Positions 44,753 to 53,878 are shown, counted from the stretch's first letter. The stretch: DNA of 64,000 nucleotides from Paenibacillus dendritiformis (GCF_945605565.1 NZ_OX216966.1:2119501-2183500), one strand, 5' to 3'. The notes: generated by a model not told the origin, from the letters alone. Made by a program: numbers and translations.

Positions 44753-45637
44753 ATGGACGCCCAGCTTGGGGCGCTCCTCGCCCAGAGGCCGAAGGGCCGC
44801 GTCCACAGCATCTTCGAGAACGGCATCAACCTGGCGATGGGAGACTCGTTGATTTTTGTCGGCACGACGAAGAACGGCAGGCTTCCGTTCGGCATCCATA
44901 TGGGGCAGGACAGCGTCAGCAGGCTGCGCCGCCATGTCCGGCTCGATGACACCGTCGTGGCTGAAGGGGCGGACACGATTCGCTTTCTCCATCCAGACGG
45001 TCCGCTGACGCTTGATCTGGCGCAGGCCGTCCCATTCCAGTATGAGATCCGATCGGATCGGTATCACTGTTTTCGTGATTTATTTCACGTAAACGAATTT
45101 ATGAAAACCTGCCTCGCCTGGGGCGTGCCGACCGGACTCGATGTGGAATGGGACCGCTTTCTCGCGAATGAATACCGGCCGGATGAACCGCAGTACGCTG
45201 TGGTGCGGCAGGCGGAGCAGCTGCTTGACGGCCTGTTGTCCGGCGAGGTTCAAGCGGTCGAGGCGCCTTTGCGCTATTTTCTTGGGCGAGGGCCGGGACT
45301 GACGCCGTCGGGAGATGACTTTCTCGTCGGCGTGCTGGCCGTTCATAAGCTAACCGGCGCCTTTCATCCCGCGTGTGTGGCCAGCTTGCGTCATATGGTG
45401 GAGAGAGAAGCCATCACGACGGACGTCAGCAGAGCCTATTTGCTTCATGCGCTGCAAGGCCGCTTCAGCGACAAGGTCACCCGGGTGATGAACGCGATGG
45501 TAAGGGAAGATATGAAAGATATAGAAAACGCAGCTCCGCTCAATGCCAATCTTGAGCAGATGCTTCAGACCGGACACAGCTCCGGGATCGATACGGCATT
45601 CGGGATCGCCAGTGCCATCATGGCCCTTAGGAGGTAG
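44753..45637 (+). CDS. allH: AllH (YlbF, DUF2877), oxamate carbamoyltransferase subunit
   Basis: A 294-residue DUF2877 protein. The late motif GRGPGLTPSGDDFLVGVL and the C-terminal GHSSGIDTAFGI are typical. ATG 44753 follows AGGGAGAGG; the longer frame from 44621 lies inside allG. Third subunit gene of the oxamate transcarbamylase, between allG and the carbamate kinase. Confidence 0.87.
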   Translation: MDAQLGALLAQRPKGRVHSIFENGINLAMGDSLIFVGTTKNGRLPFGIHMGQDSVSRLRRHVRLDDTVVAEGADTIRFLHPDGPLTLDLAQAVPFQYEIRSDRYHCFRDLFHVNEFMKTCLAWGVPTGLDVEWDRFLANEYRPDEPQYAVVRQAEQLLDGLLSGEVQAVEAPLRYFLGRGPGLTPSGDDFLVGVLAVHKLTGAFHPACVASLRHMVEREAITTDVSRAYLLHALQGRFSDKVTRVMNAMVREDMKDIENAAPLNANLEQMLQTGHSSGIDTAFGIASAIMALRR

Positions 45638-45645
45638 GAAAGAAC

Positions 45646-46581
45646 ATGTCAAAACGAGTTGTGATCGCATTTGGGGGCAACGCCATCTTGCAGCCTCATC
45701 AAGCTGCAACCTATGAGAACCAGCTTGCCAATGTGCGCAGCAGCAGCAAGAAGATTGCCGATATCGTGGAAGCGGGCTACGAAGTCATCATTACGCACGG
45801 CAACGGCCCGCAGGTGGGATTGATTTTGCAGCAAAATGAAGAAGCGAAAGAGGTTGTTCCACCATTTCCATTGGACGTGTGCAGTGCGGAGTCTCAGGGC
45901 TTCATCGGATACATGATTGATCAATGCTTGAAAAACGAGCTGCGCAAGCGGGGGTTGCCGCAGCAGGTCGTCAGTGTGCTTACCCAGACGAGAGTATCAC
46001 CGGAGGATGAAGCGTTCCTTCATCCAACGAAGCCGATCGGCGTCTTCTACACCGAGGAAGAAGCGAAGCGGCTGATGCAGGACAAAGGCTGGAACATGCA
46101 GGAAGATGCAGGCCGGGGGTGGAGACGCGTCGTGCCTTCGCCGCAGCCGCAATCGATTGTGGAGGCGGATACGATTATGAAGCTCGTCGCAAGCGGTGCC
46201 ATTGTCATTGGCGCCGGCGGCGGAGGCATTCCGGTCGTGCAAGCCGAGGACGGCACGATTGCCGGGGTCGAAGCGGTGATTGACAAGGATCGCAGCGGTC
46301 TCAAATTGGCCCAGGAAGCGAACGCCGATATTTTTATGATGGTCACCGATGTGAAAAATGTCTATATTCATTACGGCAAGCCGGAGCAGAAGGCGCTGGG
46401 GCATATCACTACGGAAGAAGCCAAGCAATATGTCCGGGAAGGGCATTTCTCCAGCGGCAGCATGGGGCCGAAGATGGAGGCCGCCCTGGCATTTGCGGAA
46501 CTTGGCAAGCACGCTATCATTTGCTCGCTTGACGATGCCGCTCTGGCTCTTCAAGGAACAACCGGAACGCATATTTCCTAA
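45646..46581 (+). CDS. allK: Carbamate kinase (AllK/ArcC family)
   Basis: A 311-residue amino-acid-kinase-fold enzyme: AFGGNAILQP, ITHGNGPQVGLI, and GAGGGGIPVV are diagnostic. It transfers the phosphate of carbamoyl phosphate to ADP, recovering ATP and releasing ammonia and CO2, so the ureide pathway yields energy as well as nitrogen. TAGGAGGTAGG precedes ATG 45646, eight bases after allH. Last gene of the operon. Confidence 0.95.
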   Translation: MSKRVVIAFGGNAILQPHQAATYENQLANVRSSSKKIADIVEAGYEVIITHGNGPQVGLILQQNEEAKEVVPPFPLDVCSAESQGFIGYMIDQCLKNELRKRGLPQQVVSVLTQTRVSPEDEAFLHPTKPIGVFYTEEEAKRLMQDKGWNMQEDAGRGWRRVVPSPQPQSIVEADTIMKLVASGAIVIGAGGGGIPVVQAEDGTIAGVEAVIDKDRSGLKLAQEANADIFMMVTDVKNVYIHYGKPEQKALGHITTEEAKQYVREGHFSSGSMGPKMEAALAFAELGKHAIICSLDDAALALQGTTGTHIS

Positions 46582-46600
46582 TATAGTACAGGCAACCGAC

Positions 46601-46643
46601 AGGCTGCGCAAAGCGGAAGAAGACCGCTTGCGCAGCCTTTTTC
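46601..46643 (+). terminator. Intrinsic terminator of the ureide operon
   Basis: GGCTGCGCAAAGCGG pairs with CCGCTTGCGCAGCC around AAGAAGA, followed by TTTTT. Confidence 0.9.
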
Positions 46644-46884
46644 TTCGATACAAGCCTTGCATCACCGCTCATCCCGCTGAATATAGTGGAAGTGGCAGCA
46701 TAAATTTTTCCTTACAAGTTTTTTACAATCCGATCATCGTCTGTTAACAATACGCCCGTACATTGAATAGGTGCGGCAAAAAAGGGGGGAAACGTCCCGC
46801 GCATGCATGCAGAATCCGGCCCGCCGGCCGGGAAGAATCAACGAACAGTCCGGGGGACTGCACGAAAAGGAGCTTGATTACGAA
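46644..46884 (+). other. Upstream region of the sugar ABC operon
   Basis: No gene or RNA was recognised. The part to about 46750 is AT-rich (TTTTTACAATC, GTTAACAATACG) and probably holds the promoter, but no hexamer pair with good spacing stands out. Confidence 0.3.
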
Positions 46885-48210
46885 ATGGATATGAAATCAT
46901 GGCTGCGGCCGCTGCTGGCCGGCGCGCTCGCTATCAGCCTGACAGCGTGCTCCGGCGGAGAAGGAGCAGGGACCACGGCGGATGTAAAGGAGCCGCCTGC
47001 CGGCTTGAAGGAAGACACGACGCCGGTGACCATTCAATACTGGCATGCTCATGCCGAAGCCCAGATCGAAGGCTTGAATGCGCAGATAACGGCGTTTCAG
47101 AAGAAATATCCGCATATTACGGTCGAACCCGTCTATCAGGGAGGATATGGGGATCTACATAAAAAATTGCAGGCGGCGGTCGCGGCCAATGACGTGCCGG
47201 ACGTGACCAACGTGGAGGTCGCTTCGCTTCCGAACTTCGCCGAGGGCGGCGTGTTCGCCGATCTGACGCCATGGATCGAGCGTGACAAGGTGGAGCTGGA
47301 CGACTTCGCTTCCGGGATGCTGAAGGCGTATGCCTACCAAGGGAAGCAGTACGGCTTCCCGCTTATCGTCAGCACGAGCGTATTCATCTATAACAAGACG
47401 CTGCTAGATGAGCTGGGCGTGGAGCCGCCGCAGACATGGGGCGAGATCGACGCCTTCAACGCGAAGGTCGCCAAGCGGGACAACGGCAAGACCACTCGTT
47501 ATGCCTTCTCGGTGCCGGGCTGGGATACCTGGTATTATGATCCGTGGCTGATCAACGGCGGCGGCCGCATCCTGTCCGAAGACGGAAGCGAAGCCGCGGT
47601 GCAGACGCCGGAATCGCTCCGGTATGTGGAGAATTTCCACCGTTGGCTGAAGGAAGGCGTCATCCATATGGGCTACGGCAAAGGCGCCTCCGACAATATG
47701 CGCCAGATGTTCCTCGGCGGTGAGATCGCCATGGTGCAGCATACGTCGGCCATGCTGAAGATGTACCGCGAGAATGCCGGCTTCGAGGTCGGGGTGTCCT
47801 TCCTGACGGGAGATCAGGTGCGCACCTCGAATATCGGGGGCGCCGGCATCGTCATGATGGACGGCATCAAGGATGACAAGAAGAGGGAAGCCGCCTGGAA
47901 ATTCATTCAGTTCATGACATCGGCCGAACAAAATATTGCTTGGGCGGAATCGGTCGGATATTTGCCGACGCGGAAGTCGGCCATCGCCTCGGAGGAAGGA
48001 CAAGCTTACTTTTCCAGATGGCCGCAGTACAAAGCGGTGTTCGATCATTTCGATAATGTGACCCCGCGCCTGCAGCATCCCGCTTATCCGGAATTCAGCG
48101 AGGTGTACAAAGAAGTGATCGGCGAAATGATTTTGAACGGGGCGGATCCGGTGCCAATGATGAAGGATGCCGCAGCCAAAATCAATGACATCCTGGCGGA
48201 GCATGAGTGA
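46885..48210 (+). CDS. Sugar-type ABC transporter substrate-binding lipoprotein
   Basis: A 441-residue extracellular solute-binding protein family 1 (MalE/UgpB-like). Lipobox SLTAC (Cys22). VTIQYWHAHAEAQIEGLNAQ at the mature start and a late GAGIVMMDGIKDDKKREAAW are typical of carbohydrate or glycerol-phosphate binders. ATG 46885 follows AAGGAG by twelve bases; ATG 46891 is possible. The sugar is unknown. Confidence 0.85.
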   Translation: MDMKSWLRPLLAGALAISLTACSGGEGAGTTADVKEPPAGLKEDTTPVTIQYWHAHAEAQIEGLNAQITAFQKKYPHITVEPVYQGGYGDLHKKLQAAVAANDVPDVTNVEVASLPNFAEGGVFADLTPWIERDKVELDDFASGMLKAYAYQGKQYGFPLIVSTSVFIYNKTLLDELGVEPPQTWGEIDAFNAKVAKRDNGKTTRYAFSVPGWDTWYYDPWLINGGGRILSEDGSEAAVQTPESLRYVENFHRWLKEGVIHMGYGKGASDNMRQMFLGGEIAMVQHTSAMLKMYRENAGFEVGVSFLTGDQVRTSNIGGAGIVMMDGIKDDKKREAAWKFIQFMTSAEQNIAWAESVGYLPTRKSAIASEEGQAYFSRWPQYKAVFDHFDNVTPRLQHPAYPEFSEVYKEVIGEMILNGADPVPMMKDAAAKINDILAEHE

Positions 48211-49178
48211 TGGGCATGCGGGATGAGACGTTCACCCATTCGGTACCAACAGGGCAGGAGGCGGCGAAGGCCGCCCCGGCTCGCTTGCGGCGGAGCCGAA
48301 GACAACGGCGGGAGAGCTGGAAGGACCTGTCCTTTGCGCTGCCGGCGCTCGGATTTCTGGCTGTGTTCCTGTATTACCCTCTGCTGAATTCTATCTATAT
48401 CAGCATGACGAATTGGAACATGACGCGTCCAACGCAGAAATTCGTTGGCGCCAACAATTATGTATGGCTGTTGAACAATGAAGACTTCTATCATTCGCTC
48501 AAAGTGACCTTGCTCTACACGGTGATGGACGTCGCCGGCACGCTCGGCATCGGGCTGCTGCTTGCCCTGCTTTTCAATGTTGCGTCTTCACGTCTGTTCG
48601 GCTTCATGCGGGGCATTGTCTTCATGCCGCATTATATTTCGATGGTCGTCGCGGCGATGGTCTTCACATGGATTTACAACGGGCAGTACGGCTTGCTGAA
48701 CAGTCTGTTGAATGCGTTCGGCTTCGACTCGGTCGGGTGGCTGGTCGATCCGTCCACGGCGCTGCCGGCGCTGGTCGCCGTCTCTGTCTGGAAGGGAGTC
48801 GGCTTCGCGATGATTCTGTTCATCGCGGGGATACGGGGCATCCCGATGGAGTACTATGAAGCGGCCGCCATCGATGGCGCGGACCGGGTGCGGCAGTTCT
48901 GGCATATTACGCTGCCGCTGCTGTCTCCGATGACGCTGTTCCTGCTGATTACAACGTTCATCTCGTCGATGCAGGTGTTCCAATCCATCGACATTATGAC
49001 GAACGGGGGGCCGCTCAAGGCGACCAATGCGATCGTCTATTGGATTTACACGATGGCGTTCGTCGAGTTCAAGACGGGACGGGCGATGGCGCTCGTGATG
49101 GTGATGTTCGTCATTATTTTGGTGCTCGCCTTGCTGCAATGGTGGGCGAGCCGGAAGAAGGTGCATTATGAGGGATAA
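48210..49178 (+). CDS. Sugar-type ABC transporter permease (MalF/UgpA-like)
   Basis: A permease of about 322 residues with six helices and the EAA loop (YYEAAAIDGADRVRQFWHITLPLL). Its start overlaps the binding-protein stop; GTG 48207 is an alternative to ATG 48210. First permease of the pair. Confidence 0.88.
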   Translation: MGMRDETFTHSVPTGQEAAKAAPARLRRSRRQRRESWKDLSFALPALGFLAVFLYYPLLNSIYISMTNWNMTRPTQKFVGANNYVWLLNNEDFYHSLKVTLLYTVMDVAGTLGIGLLLALLFNVASSRLFGFMRGIVFMPHYISMVVAAMVFTWIYNGQYGLLNSLLNAFGFDSVGWLVDPSTALPALVAVSVWKGVGFAMILFIAGIRGIPMEYYEAAAIDGADRVRQFWHITLPLLSPMTLFLLITTFISSMQVFQSIDIMTNGGPLKATNAIVYWIYTMAFVEFKTGRAMALVMVMFVIILVLALLQWWASRKKVHYEG

Positions 49179-50025
49179 CCGCATGGCGGGCCAACGGAAC
49201 AGGAAGCTGATGCATGCCGGCCGCCTTGCGCTTGCCGTCATCGTCACCGCTCTGCTGTTCTTCCCGGTCTATTGGCTCATTGTCAGCTCGCTGAAGACGC
49301 AGCAGGAGATGCGGCTTGCGGTGCCCACCTTCTGGCCGCATACCTTCTCCTGGAGCAACTATGCCGAGGCGTTCCGGATTATTCCTTATGCGCGCTTCTT
49401 CGGCAATACGCTTCTCATGTCCGCAGGCATCGTCTTGCTCCAATTGAATGTGGCGCTGCTGGCCGCGTTCGCGTTCGCCAAAGGCAGTTTTCGCGGCAAG
49501 GAAGTCTTGTTCTTCCTCGTGCTGGCGGCCATGATCGTGCCGGATCAGGTGACGTTCGTGCCCGTCTATGTCATGATGTCGAAGCTCAACTGGCTGGACA
49601 CGTTCTGGGCGTTAATCATTCCGCACGGGGCGTCCGCGTATGGAATCTTCCTGCTCCGGCAAGCATTCAAATCGGTCAACAACGATGTGCTGGAAGCGGC
49701 GCGTGTGGACGGAGGAGGGCGGCTGACGCTGCTGTACCGGATATTGCTGCCGATGACGATGCCTACCGTCGTGACCTTGGCGGTGCTGCAATTCATCAGC
49801 GCCTGGAATTCTTATTTCTGGCCGCTCATCATGACCAATTCGAATGACATGCGCGTGCTTACCGTCGGCATCAGCATGCTGCGCGATTCGATTGCCGGCG
49901 ATGAAGCGATGTACTTCCATATTATTATGGCCGCCAGCGTCATGGCGATTGTGCCCATCGTCATTCTGTTCACGTTCATGCAGAAGCATATCGTCTCCGC
50001 GATGGCCAACTCCACCTTCAAATAA
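49168..50025 (+). CDS. Sugar-type ABC transporter permease (MalG/UgpE-like)
   Basis: A 285-residue permease with six helices and the EAA loop (VLEAARVDGGGRLTLLYRIL). Overlaps the previous gene by 11 bases, with AAGGTG upstream. No ATPase gene follows; in Bacillales such importers normally share a multitask ATPase of the MsmX type encoded elsewhere. Confidence 0.9.
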   Translation: MRDNRMAGQRNRKLMHAGRLALAVIVTALLFFPVYWLIVSSLKTQQEMRLAVPTFWPHTFSWSNYAEAFRIIPYARFFGNTLLMSAGIVLLQLNVALLAAFAFAKGSFRGKEVLFFLVLAAMIVPDQVTFVPVYVMMSKLNWLDTFWALIIPHGASAYGIFLLRQAFKSVNNDVLEAARVDGGGRLTLLYRILLPMTMPTVVTLAVLQFISAWNSYFWPLIMTNSNDMRVLTVGISMLRDSIAGDEAMYFHIIMAASVMAIVPIVILFTFMQKHIVSAMANSTFK

Positions 50026-50047
50026 AGGATGGCCCCAGCCATCGGCA

Positions 50048-50092
50048 CAAAAAAAGGGATGCCGCCAGCCTCTTCAGGCCGGTGGCATCCCT
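50048..50092 (-). terminator. Terminator of the NifU-like gene
   Basis: On the minus strand GGGATGCCACC pairs with GGCGGCATCCC (G-T tolerant), followed by seven T residues. On the plus strand there is no T-tract. Confidence 0.85.
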
Positions 50093-50112
50093 TGTCCGTG
50101 CAGGGAGGGCAA

Positions 50113-50358
50113 TTAGAACACTTGAACGACTTCCGTAATGCCTTCCACTTCTTCTACCAATGCGCGTTCAATACCCGCTTTGAGGGTAATGGTGGAGCTT
50201 GGGCAGCTGCCGCATGCGCCCATCAGGCGCAATTTGACAATACCGTCCTCGACGTCGACCAATTCGACATCCCCGCCGTCACGCTGCAGGAACGGACGCA
50301 GTTTATCCAGCACTTCCAGCACTTCATCATACGTGCTGTTCTGTGTTTGTTCACTCAT
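50113..50358 (-). CDS. NifU C-terminal-domain (Nfu-type) Fe-S scaffold protein, YutI-like
   Basis: An 81-residue Nfu domain with the cluster-binding Cys49 and Cys52 in [10 protein letters not shown]. It carries or transfers Fe-S clusters to client proteins. ATG 50358 has AAGGAG about ten bases upstream; the upstream in-frame ATG 50382 has none. Neighbours YuzB and the YutJ-type NDH-2 match the Bacillus yutI-yuzB-yutJ neighbourhood. Confidence 0.9.
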   Translation of the reverse strand: MSEQTQNSTYDEVLEVLDKLRPFLQRDGGDVELVDVEDGIVKLRLMGACGSCPSSTITLKAGIERALVEEVEGITEVVQVF

Positions 50359-50448
50359 CTTTCGCCAACTCCTTTCATCCATGCTCCTTTTATTATATTA
50401 TAAAGCTATTCGAAATCAAAGGCACTACATGAAAGCGGGGAAATATCT

Positions 50449-50703
50449 ATGCGTCCGATCATTGAGTTATGCGTGAATAACGTGCATCAGGGAACGGACC
50501 AGTTGATGAAGCGGCTCGCCGCTCTTCCGGAGGTCGATGTGATCGAATACGGCTGCCTCGGCAACTGCGGAGAGTGCTTCCTGTTCCCATATGCGTATGT
50601 GAACGGGGAGATTGTGGCGGCGGAGACCGCGGAGCAATTATATGATGTGATTATGGAGCAAGTTAGGGAAATACAAGCATGGGAGCAGCCGGACGCCGAT
50701 TGA
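50449..50703 (+). CDS. YuzB-family protein (DUF1450)
   Basis: An 84-residue protein with Cys8 and a Cys cluster at 36, 40 and 43 (GCLGNCGEC), the layout of a thioredoxin-like ferredoxin fold or small metal site. Function unknown. It sits between the NifU-like and NDH-2 genes as in Bacillus, which suggests a link to Fe-S or redox chemistry. Confidence 0.85.
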   Translation: MRPIIELCVNNVHQGTDQLMKRLAALPEVDVIEYGCLGNCGECFLFPYAYVNGEIVAAETAEQLYDVIMEQVREIQAWEQPDAD

Positions 50704-50732
50704 CGCCGCTGCTCCCATGCTTTGTATAAGGG

Positions 50733-51806
50733 TTATCCGAAATGCTGCTTGGACATCCACAGCACGCCGCTCTTGATGACGCGCGGAACGTAGCCGACCA
50801 TCGTGCGCTTGCCGAGCAAGCCGAAGCCGGCCTTTTTGCCGAGGGAGCCGAGCACGCCTTTGAGCTTGATTTTGCCCAGATGCGGCGTCTCGTTCTTCCA
50901 GATCGCCTTGATGACATCGGCAATCTGTTCTCCCTGGGCTCCGGCCGCTTGCGCGCTCGGGGAGAACGGCAAGCTGGCGCAGTCGCCCACGACGAATACG
51001 TTCGGATAATCCGGAATCTGATGGTACGCATTCAGCAGCACGCGCCCTTGCGGATCTTTGGGCACCTGAAGCGCCTGGACGACCTCTACCGGCTGTATGC
51101 CGGCGGTCCATACCGTAGCGTGAGACAGAATCTCCTCTTCCTTGTCCTCCGTTCGGTTATAGATGACGCCCTTGTCCAGGCGGCTGACATGAACATGCGA
51201 GCGGAGCTCCACATCATGCTCCTGGAACCATTCGGACACATAGCGGGACAGCTTCTCCGGGAAGGCGGACAGCACCCGTCCGCCCCGATCCAGTATCCGG
51301 ATGTTCAGATCGGGACGGCTCTCTCTCAATTCCGCCGCTGTCTCGACCCCGCTTAGTCCGCCACCGACGATGCTGACCTGCCCGTATGGCTTTACGTCGT
51401 TCAAGCGCTGATAGGTCTGTCTCGTGCTGGAGAGCGATTGAATGCTGCAGCCGAACTGCTCCGCGCCGGGGATGCCATGGAACTTGTCCGTGCAGCCCAG
51501 GCCAATCGCCAAATAATCGTATGCCATCGCATCATCATGCTCGAAATGAATGAGCCGATTGTCCAAATCGATGGCTTGGACATTGCCGTAATGAAGCTGG
51601 ACGCGCGGATCGGTCGGAAAGGACACGCGAATATCGATATCCGGAACCGTCCCGGCCGCCAGCGCGTAGTACTCGGTCTTCAATCCTTGGTATGGCATGC
51701 GGTCAATCAATACAAGCTGTACGTCAGAAGGCAGATCGCCTTCTAACAACCGTTGAATAATGGCCAATCCTCCGTAACCGCCACCTAATATGACGTATCG
51801 TTTCAT
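50733..51806 (-). CDS. Type II NADH dehydrogenase-like FAD oxidoreductase (YutJ-like)
   Basis: A 357-residue two-Rossmann flavoprotein: GGGYGGLAI near the N-terminus binds FAD, VGGGLSGVETA near 150 binds NAD(P)H, and VVGDCASLPF near 270 contacts FAD. Family members pass electrons from NADH to quinone at the membrane face. It is shorter than the second NDH-2 of this window (60760-61956) and is the orthologue type placed beside yuzB. Confidence 0.87.
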   Translation of the reverse strand: MKRYVILGGGYGGLAIIQRLLEGDLPSDVQLVLIDRMPYQGLKTEYYALAAGTVPDIDIRVSFPTDPRVQLHYGNVQAIDLDNRLIHFEHDDAMAYDYLAIGLGCTDKFHGIPGAEQFGCSIQSLSSTRQTYQRLNDVKPYGQVSIVGGGLSGVETAAELRESRPDLNIRILDRGGRVLSAFPEKLSRYVSEWFQEHDVELRSHVHVSRLDKGVIYNRTEDKEEEILSHATVWTAGIQPVEVVQALQVPKDPQGRVLLNAYHQIPDYPNVFVVGDCASLPFSPSAQAAGAQGEQIADVIKAIWKNETPHLGKIKLKGVLGSLGKKAGFGLLGKRTMVGYVPRVIKSGVLWMSKQHFG

Positions 51807-51981
51807 CCGTTCGACTTCCCCCTATGATGCCGGAATAATAGATAAAGTGCCGTCATCGACAGCGCCTACGTCGTATGGCTCCTCTCCACAAAACGGGTTG
51901 CTCGTGCACTGATGTCTGTCTATTCTATCTATTTATCTCTGTTCTTATCTCCAAAATCGAAGCTTGACCTGAAACCCCAGG

Positions 51982-53088
51982 CTATTCGTATACCTTCACT
52001 TCATTGTAGAAGGTGTCGCGCTCTACCGGAATCCGGCCTGCGCCCTTCACGAGCCAGATCAGTTCGTCGCGCGTCAATCCTTCCGGCGTCAGCGCGCCTG
52101 CGGCATGGCTGATCCGTTCCTTGACGAGCGTGCCGTGCACGTCGGAGGCGCCGAAGGTGAGGGCGACCTGGGTCAACTGCGTGCCGATGTTGATGAAATA
52201 CGCCTTGATATGCTGAATATTGTCCAGCATGAGACGGCTGATCGCGATCGTCTTCAAGTCCTCGTACGCGGAGTTGCGCCGCTTGATGCTTGCTTTCGGA
52301 CTCTTCGGCTGCATCGAGAGTGGTATGAATACCTGGAAACCGTTCGTCTCGTCCTGCAATTCACGAATACTCATCATGTGGCGCACCCGATCCTCATGCG
52401 ATTCGATCGCGCCGTAGAGCATCGTGGTGTGCGTCTTCATGCCCAACTGGTGCGCCGTGCGGTGCACCTCCAGATACCGGTCGACGCCGGCCTTCTCCAC
52501 GCGCATCTTCTTGCGGTATTCATCCGATAGAATCTCCGCGCCGCCCCCCGTCAGCGACTCCAGACCGGCGTCCATCAGCTGGCGCAGCACTTCTTCGATG
52601 CTCAAGCCGCTGATGCGGGTGAAGAAGTCGATTTCGGCAGCCGTATACGCTTTGAGCGTGACTTGCGGATATTTCTCCTTCAGCACGCGCAAGGAATCGA
52701 CATAGTATTGGAACGGCACATGCGGGTTATGGCCGCCCACGATGTGGAATTCCCTTACACCCGGATGAATGTGCTGGTCGACATAATCGATCATTTCCTG
52801 CCCCGACAGCGTGTACGATCCTTCTTCTCCCTGATCCTTGCGGAAATTGCAGAAGGCGCAGTGCGCTTCGCAGACGTTGGTAAAATAGAGAGACATATTC
52901 TCGATGAAATATACTTTCTTCCCATTCTTGCGCAAATTCGCGAGATTCGCCAATTGACCCAAGGTCAACAAGTCGTCCGTCTCATACAAATATACACCGT
53001 CTTCCAGCGTCAAGCGTTCCCCACGCTCGACCTTGTCCACTATTTCGGCCATGCGGGTATCCGCATGACGGGCGATGACCGTTGTCAT
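51982..53088 (-). CDS. mqnE: Aminofutalosine synthase MqnE (radical SAM)
   Basis: A 368-residue radical SAM enzyme with the cluster motif Cys73-x3-Cys77-x2-Cys80 in NVCEAHCAFC, followed by HIVGGHNPHVP and GGGAEILS. It joins the enolpyruvyl ether of chorismate-derived substrate to SAM in the futalosine route to menaquinone. Presence of mqnE means this organism does not rely on the classical Men pathway alone. A well-formed promoter lies at 53369-53397 on the minus strand, with a long leader. Confidence 0.92.
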   Translation of the reverse strand: MTTVIARHADTRMAEIVDKVERGERLTLEDGVYLYETDDLLTLGQLANLANLRKNGKKVYFIENMSLYFTNVCEAHCAFCNFRKDQGEEGSYTLSGQEMIDYVDQHIHPGVREFHIVGGHNPHVPFQYYVDSLRVLKEKYPQVTLKAYTAAEIDFFTRISGLSIEEVLRQLMDAGLESLTGGGAEILSDEYRKKMRVEKAGVDRYLEVHRTAHQLGMKTHTTMLYGAIESHEDRVRHMMSIRELQDETNGFQVFIPLSMQPKSPKASIKRRNSAYEDLKTIAISRLMLDNIQHIKAYFINIGTQLTQVALTFGASDVHGTLVKERISHAAGALTPEGLTRDELIWLVKGAGRIPVERDTFYNEVKVYE

Positions 53089-53488
53089 GCACAGGCCTCC
53101 TTCTCATTCATCTGCTCCTGGCCATCACTGGCATTCGGATGCGGGCACTGCATTCGGCGCTTGCGCGAACGCAGGAGCGGCGCATCGGATCCGATAGGCC
53201 GGTTACCGCCAGACGTTCGGCACGCGTCCGCCTTGCCCGGCCGAGCAGTCGTGCGCCAGCCGGTGGGCCGGCGCGGTCCATTTCCGAACAAAATAAAAAC
53301 TCCTCGGCGAAATGTTGATTCCGTCGGAGGATTCAGTGAAACATATCACAGCTTCCGTAGTCACCTTCATTATACTCTTGCCTTCCAGAAGGGGCAATAC
53401 ATGATACGGGATAGCGGGAAACGGGAGATCGTTCTCTTGTAACGATCCGATGGGATGGGTATACTTAATACTACAAGGAGGGATTAGA
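53089..53488. other. Divergent region between mqnE and the IscA-type gene
   Basis: Minus strand: TTGCCC (53397-53392), 17 bases, TATAAT (53374-53369) is a strong promoter toward mqnE. The leader of about 270 bases holds a terminator-like hairpin (53331-53290): TCCTC(c)GACG with CGCCGAGGA, then TTTTTATTTT. No small gene is convincing. Plus strand: the IscA promoter at 53437-53465. Confidence 0.55.
53437..53465 (+). promoter_or_regulatory. Sigma-A promoter of the IscA-type gene
   Basis: TTGTAA (53437-53442), 17-base spacer, TATACT (53460-53465). Confidence 0.7.
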
Positions 53489-53848
53489 ATGATTACAATC
53501 AGCGATCAAGCGGTTGAGAAAATAGAGGAAATGATGGCCCAGGAGGAGAATCCGGCTTTGTTCCTGCGCATCGGCGTGCATGCCGGCGGCTGCAGCGGCT
53601 TCTCTTACGGCATGGGGCTGGACGATCAGGAGAGCGCCGATGACGTGCATATGACCTTCGGCCAGGTGAAGGTCGTCGTCGACAAAGAGAGCATCCCTTT
53701 CTTGAACGGACTCGTTATTGACTATAAGGAGTCGGGAATGTCCGGCGGCTTCACGATCGACAACCCGAACGCCATCGCCACCTGCGGCTGCGGCGCGAGC
53801 TTCCGTACCGCCCTTGCTCAGGGCAAGGCGGAGAAGTGTGACGATTGA
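53489..53848 (+). CDS. A-type Fe-S carrier (IscA/ErpA/HesB family, YutM-like)
   Basis: A 119-residue A-type carrier with the three conserved Cys: Cys35 in HAGGCSGF, and Cys99 and Cys101 in ATCGCGASF. It delivers Fe-S clusters or iron to targets. ATG 53489 has AAGGAGGG upstream; the frame open from 53450 is discounted because it includes the -10 region. Matches Bacillus yutM, near yutI/yuzB/yutJ. mqnE, a 4Fe-4S enzyme, is divergent. Confidence 0.92.
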   Translation: MITISDQAVEKIEEMMAQEENPALFLRIGVHAGGCSGFSYGMGLDDQESADDVHMTFGQVKVVVDKESIPFLNGLVIDYKESGMSGGFTIDNPNAIATCGCGASFRTALAQGKAEKCDD

Positions 53849-53878
53849 CGCCACGTCGTATTAGTACGGTTAATCACG

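Noticed and set aside
52663..53442. 259-residue plus-strand open frame opposite mqnE
   Set aside because: It is the complement of mqnE and its leader; mqnE has full radical SAM motifs, and this frame has no ribosome site.
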